A stretch of DNA of 43,492 nt from JBHWPB01 sp043424675 (GTDB taxonomy: Bacteria > Bacillota > Bacilli > Lactobacillales > Carnobacteriaceae_A), in NCBI GenBank assembly GCA_043424675.1, contig JBHWPB010000011.1, forward strand, positions 1-43,492, read 5' to 3'. Position numbers and translations under genes: made by a program. The notes under the pieces were generated by a model. That model did no database searches. It saw nothing but the letters and a program-made list of their open reading frames with translations, and had not been told where the DNA came from. This document shows positions 41,033 to 43,492 of the stretch, one piece after another (positions within the stretch are counted from its first letter, which is position 1; each line of letters opens with the position of its first letter).

Positions 41033-41506
41033 GTGGAAATAGAAGTTTTTGATGAAACGAGAATGGAAGAAGACGAAAATATAGATTTGGTCTATGAAAT
41101 CTTGCAATTTGCCGCAGACTATATTGACTTAGAAGACAACGCACACATGACAGTCATCCTCTGTGATGATGATAGGATACAAGAGTTGAATAAAGAGTAT
41201 AGAGATAAAGATGTACCGACAGACGTTTTAAGCTTCGCTATAATGGACGAAGGAAGCGAAGAATTCCATTTCGATCTCAGCGCTTTTAAAGAGTTGCCTT
41301 TAGAATTGGGAGATATTTTTGTTTCGCGAGACAAGGCGAAAGAACAAGCTCGAGAGTATGGACATACTTATCAACGCGAGTTAGGTTTTTTAGTCGTTCA
41401 CGGTTTCCTGCATCTTAACGGCTATGATCACATAGAGAAAGACGATGAACAAGAGATGTTTGCGTTACAAGATGCGATCTTGGAGGCGTATGGACTTGAG
41501 CGATAA
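41033..41506 (+). CDS. ybeY: Endoribonuclease YbeY (rRNA maturation factor)
   Basis: The 157-aa zinc-dependent RNase is involved in 16S rRNA 3' processing and ribosome quality control. FLVVHGFLHLNGYDHIEKDDE (~121-141) is the HGxLHLxGYDH zinc motif. VPTDVLSFAI and LGDIFVSRDKAKEQA are also family signatures. GTAGGTGG before GTG 41033 is the ribosome site. It begins 9 bp after phoH, and dgkA overlaps its end by 17 bp. Confidence 0.96.
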   Translation: MEIEVFDETRMEEDENIDLVYEILQFAADYIDLEDNAHMTVILCDDDRIQELNKEYRDKDVPTDVLSFAIMDEGSEEFHFDLSAFKELPLELGDIFVSRDKAKEQAREYGHTYQRELGFLVVHGFLHLNGYDHIEKDDEQEMFALQDAILEAYGLER

Positions 41507-41879
41507 AAAACAGTTTAAAAATGAAAATTTATACCAGTCTTTTTATCATGCGCTTTCTGGTATTATGACAATTGTCAAAGAAGAAAGAAACATGCGCATC
41601 CATCTCGTTGCAGGATTGATAGTGATTGCGATGGGGTTTGCCTTTGGACTCAATAGGTCTGAATGGCTGTGGATTCTTCTGGTTGTCTTTACGGTATGGA
41701 TTTTAGAGACACTCAATTCAACAATAGAGGCACTGGTTGATCTTGTTACTGATAGTTATCACGAATTAGCCAAGATAGCTAAAGATATGGCTGCAGGGAT
41801 GGTACTGTTGGGCGCTATTTTAGCGATTATTGTTGGAGCTTTAATTTTCGGACCCAAAGTAATGGCGTTATTTATATGA
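41490..41879 (+). CDS. dgkA: Diacylglycerol/undecaprenol kinase
   Basis: The 129-aa integral membrane kinase in Gram-positives mainly phosphorylates undecaprenol to the carrier lipid phosphate. Three hydrophobic helices (~45-65, ~68-88, ~105-128) are visible. The active-site region WILETLNSTIEALVDLVTDS (~74-93) has the ExxNTAIE..D pattern with Ser for Thr/Ala. GGAGG inside ybeY supports ATG 41490. It joins uppS in this window in supplying the C55 lipid carrier. Confidence 0.93.
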   Translation: MDLSDKKQFKNENLYQSFYHALSGIMTIVKEERNMRIHLVAGLIVIAMGFAFGLNRSEWLWILLVVFTVWILETLNSTIEALVDLVTDSYHELAKIAKDMAAGMVLLGAILAIIVGALIFGPKVMALFI

Positions 41880-41892
41880 GGAAGGTGATGAA

Positions 41893-42294
41893 ATGAATAA
41901 TACAAAAGAAAAATTATACGAAGCAGCAACACAGATGTTAGACCGGGCTTATGTGCCTTACTCTAACTTTCCTGTAGGGGCAGCGGTAATGACAAAGGAT
42001 GGGAAAATTTTTGCAGGGTGCAACATTGAAAATTCCTCTTATCCGGTTACGAACTGCGGGGAACGTACTGCACTTTTTAAGGCGATCTCAGAAGGTTACA
42101 GCGAATTTGAGAGTTTACTTGTTACTGGAAATACAGAAGGACCGATCTCTCCATGTGGAGCCTGTCGTCAGGTTATGTCTGAGTGGTTTGATGGGGAAAC
42201 CACAATTTATTTGACGAACCAAGAGGGAGCAGAAGTTGTAGTTTCCATGGAAGATTTGCTACCAGGAGCTTTTAAGAAAGAAGATATGGAATGA
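41893..42294 (+). CDS. cdd: Cytidine deaminase
   Basis: The 133-aa homotetrameric zinc enzyme converts cytidine or deoxycytidine to uridine or deoxyuridine in pyrimidine salvage. YVPYSNFPVGAAV is the substrate loop. NCGERTALFKAISEG (CxERTA, here with Gly) and SPCGACRQVMSEW supply the Cys ligands and catalytic Glu. AGGAAGGTGATG before ATG 41893 is the ribosome site. The stop overlaps the era start as ATGA. Confidence 0.96.
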   Translation: MNNTKEKLYEAATQMLDRAYVPYSNFPVGAAVMTKDGKIFAGCNIENSSYPVTNCGERTALFKAISEGYSEFESLLVTGNTEGPISPCGACRQVMSEWFDGETTIYLTNQEGAEVVVSMEDLLPGAFKKEDME

Positions 42295-43199
42295 ACGAAG
42301 AAAAAACATTTAAATCAGGTTTCATTACGCTCATCGGCCGTCCTAACGTTGGAAAATCTACTTTACTGAACGAACTCATGAACCAAAAAATAGCGATCAC
42401 GAGTGACAAAGCACAGACGACAAGAAACAGAATATCTGGGATTATGACAGAAGAGGACTATCAGATGGTCTTTATCGATACTCCAGGCATCCATAAGCCG
42501 AAACACCAGTTGGGAAGTTATATGGTCAGTACAGCTTTTTCTACTTTGAATGAAGTAGATGTGGTCATGTTTATGGTCAATGCTACAGAAAAACGCGGAC
42601 CAGGCGATACTTACATCATGGACCGCCTCCAACATGTAGAGGTTCCTATTTTTCTTATCGTCAACAAAATTGACCAAGTTCATCCGAATGACTTGCCGGA
42701 CATTGTCGCCCAGTATACGGATGACATCGATTTTGCAGAAATTTTTCCAATATCAGCACAAGAAGGAACGAATGTAGAGCATCTCAAAAAGACAGCTGCG
42801 ACATATCTGAAAGAAGGACCACAATATTTCCCAAGTGATCAGGTAACCGATCATCCCGAAAGATTTTTGATGAGAGAGATCATTCGAGAAAAAGTGCTTC
42901 AGCTTACTCAAGAAGAAGTGCCTCACAGTGTCGCTACGACTATCGATTCTGTTCACCGCAACGAGGACGATAAGTTAGAAGTAGCAGCTACAATCATTGT
43001 AGAGCGTTCGAGCCAAAAAGGGATTCTCATTGGAAAAAATGGAAAGATGATAAAAGAAATTGGTATTCGAGCCAGAAAAGATATGGAAAAACTTTTAGGA
43101 GATAAAATATATTTAGATTTATGGGTGCGCGTCCAAAAAGATTGGAGAAACAGAGAGCAGGAACTTTATAAATTTGGTTATGATGAAGAGGAGTATTAA
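42291..43199 (+). CDS. era: Ribosome assembly GTPase Era
   Basis: The 302-aa GTPase binds the 3' end of 16S rRNA and checks 30S maturation. G1 is IGRPNVGKSTLLNELM (~15-30), G3 IDTPGIHKPKHQLGSYM, G4 IVNKIDQVHP and G5 FPISAQEGTN. The C-terminal KH domain (~220-300) has ERSSQKGILIGKNGKMIKEI and ends KFGYDEEEY, as usual. It begins inside the cdd stop (ATGA overlap), and recO follows 16 bp later. The ybeY-dgkA-cdd-era-recO order is conserved in Firmicutes. Confidence 0.97.
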   Translation: MNEEKTFKSGFITLIGRPNVGKSTLLNELMNQKIAITSDKAQTTRNRISGIMTEEDYQMVFIDTPGIHKPKHQLGSYMVSTAFSTLNEVDVVMFMVNATEKRGPGDTYIMDRLQHVEVPIFLIVNKIDQVHPNDLPDIVAQYTDDIDFAEIFPISAQEGTNVEHLKKTAATYLKEGPQYFPSDQVTDHPERFLMREIIREKVLQLTQEEVPHSVATTIDSVHRNEDDKLEVAATIIVERSSQKGILIGKNGKMIKEIGIRARKDMEKLLGDKIYLDLWVRVQKDWRNREQELYKFGYDEEEY

Positions 43200-43215
43200 C
43201 TAGGAAGGATTTTTA

Positions 43216-43492
43216 ATGGCTTTAGAAGAAGTAGAGGGTATTGTTCTGTATGTGCGCAAGTATCGTGAACGCGATTTTTTAGTTAAAATTTTCACTAACA
43301 GATTCGGCAAAAAAATGTTTTTTCTTCGAGGCTCGAAAAGTCCCAACTGGAAACTACAACCTCTGACCCAGCCTTTTGTCTACGGTTATCTCATTGGAAC
43401 TATCAATGATAAAGGGTTGAGTTTCGTGAGAGACATTAAATTTATAGAATATCCTTCTCATATTCATCAAGATATTGTCCAGTCGGCTACAA
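43216..43492 (+). CDS. recO: DNA repair protein RecO, N-terminal part (runs off the window)
   Basis: From ATG 43216 the frame is open to the window edge, giving 92 codons. EEVEGIVLYVRKYRERDFLV and the GKKMFFLRGSKSPNWKLQPL stretch fit the RecO OB-fold domain, which loads RecA with RecR at gapped DNA. AGGAAGGAT at 43202-43210 is the ribosome site. Position right after era is the conserved location. The zinc-containing C-terminal part is outside the window. Confidence 0.9.
   Translation, partial: MALEEVEGIVLYVRKYRERDFLVKIFTNRFGKKMFFLRGSKSPNWKLQPLTQPFVYGYLIGTINDKGLSFVRDIKFIEYPSHIHQDIVQSAT

Noticed and set aside
1..43492. CRISPR arrays, tRNA/rRNA genes, insertion sequences, prophage or toxin-antitoxin operons
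   Set aside because: No direct-repeat arrays, cloverleaf sequences, transposase or phage motifs were recognised. The only toxin-like candidate is the small peptide at 3531-3635, and that is unproven.

Overview
The window is a chromosomal housekeeping stretch from a low-GC Gram-positive bacterium. It is most like the order Lactobacillales, and I would guess the Carnobacteriaceae/Aerococcaceae side. The support is gene order (rpsB-tsf-pyrH-frr-uppS-cdsA-rseP-proS-polC-rimP-nusA-infB, hrcA-grpE-dnaK-dnaJ, hisS-aspS, rpsU-phoH-ybeY-dgkA-cdd-era-recO), strong GGAGG ribosome sites, a perfect CIRCE operator, a T-box leader, and no dxr between cdsA and rseP (as expected of mevalonate-pathway lactic acid bacteria). 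Nearly all genes lie on the + strand. No mobile elements, prophage, CRISPR, tRNA or rRNA genes were seen.

Layout. 1-3470: ribosomal protein S2, EF-Ts, UMP kinase and ribosome recycling factor. 3471-3824: an otherwise gene-poor gap that holds a 34-codon membrane-peptide ORF on the - strand, convergent with frr across a two-way terminator. 3825-12795: undecaprenyl-PP synthase, CDP-DAG synthase, RseP protease, ProRS and PolC. 12796-20043: the nusA-infB operon (rimP, nusA, rnpM, ylxQ, infB, rbfA, truB, ribF), preceded by a promoter/terminator pair. 20132-25059: heat-shock genes hrcA-grpE-dnaK-dnaJ under CIRCE. 25145-32631: Nudix hydrolase, LepA, sirtuin, a DUF3013-like protein, PrmA, Rel and D-Tyr-tRNA deacylase. 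32729-33826 (-): a secreted SH3b/amidase_3 cell-wall hydrolase. 33968-38248: T-box, hisS, aspS, nfo. 38318-39639: a divergent pair, PPRP/YqfL-type kinase-phosphorylase and a Fur/Zur-family regulator. 39657-43492: rpsU, phoH, ybeY, dgkA, cdd, era and the start of recO.

The genes together serve translation (S2, S21, EF-Ts, RRF, IF2, LepA, three aminoacyl-tRNA synthetases, DTD), ribosome assembly (RimP, RbfA, Era, YbeY, PrmA), transcription (NusA), replication and repair (PolC, Nfo, RecO), envelope lipid carriers (UppS, CdsA, DgkA) and stress control (HrcA/CIRCE, Rel, RseP).

The most striking observation is an in-frame TAA in the middle of grpE (21618-21620), with an intact, conserved reading frame continuing after it to 21881. 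Second-tier observations are: the hisS-aspS T-box reads as Asp-specific (GAC specifier, UGGC acceptor match); strong promoters are followed within about 40 nt by intrinsic terminators ahead of rimP and rel; the PPRP/Zur divergent promoters share a palindromic -10; and the unlisted 34-aa membrane peptide. I found no convincing undescribed multi-gene system.
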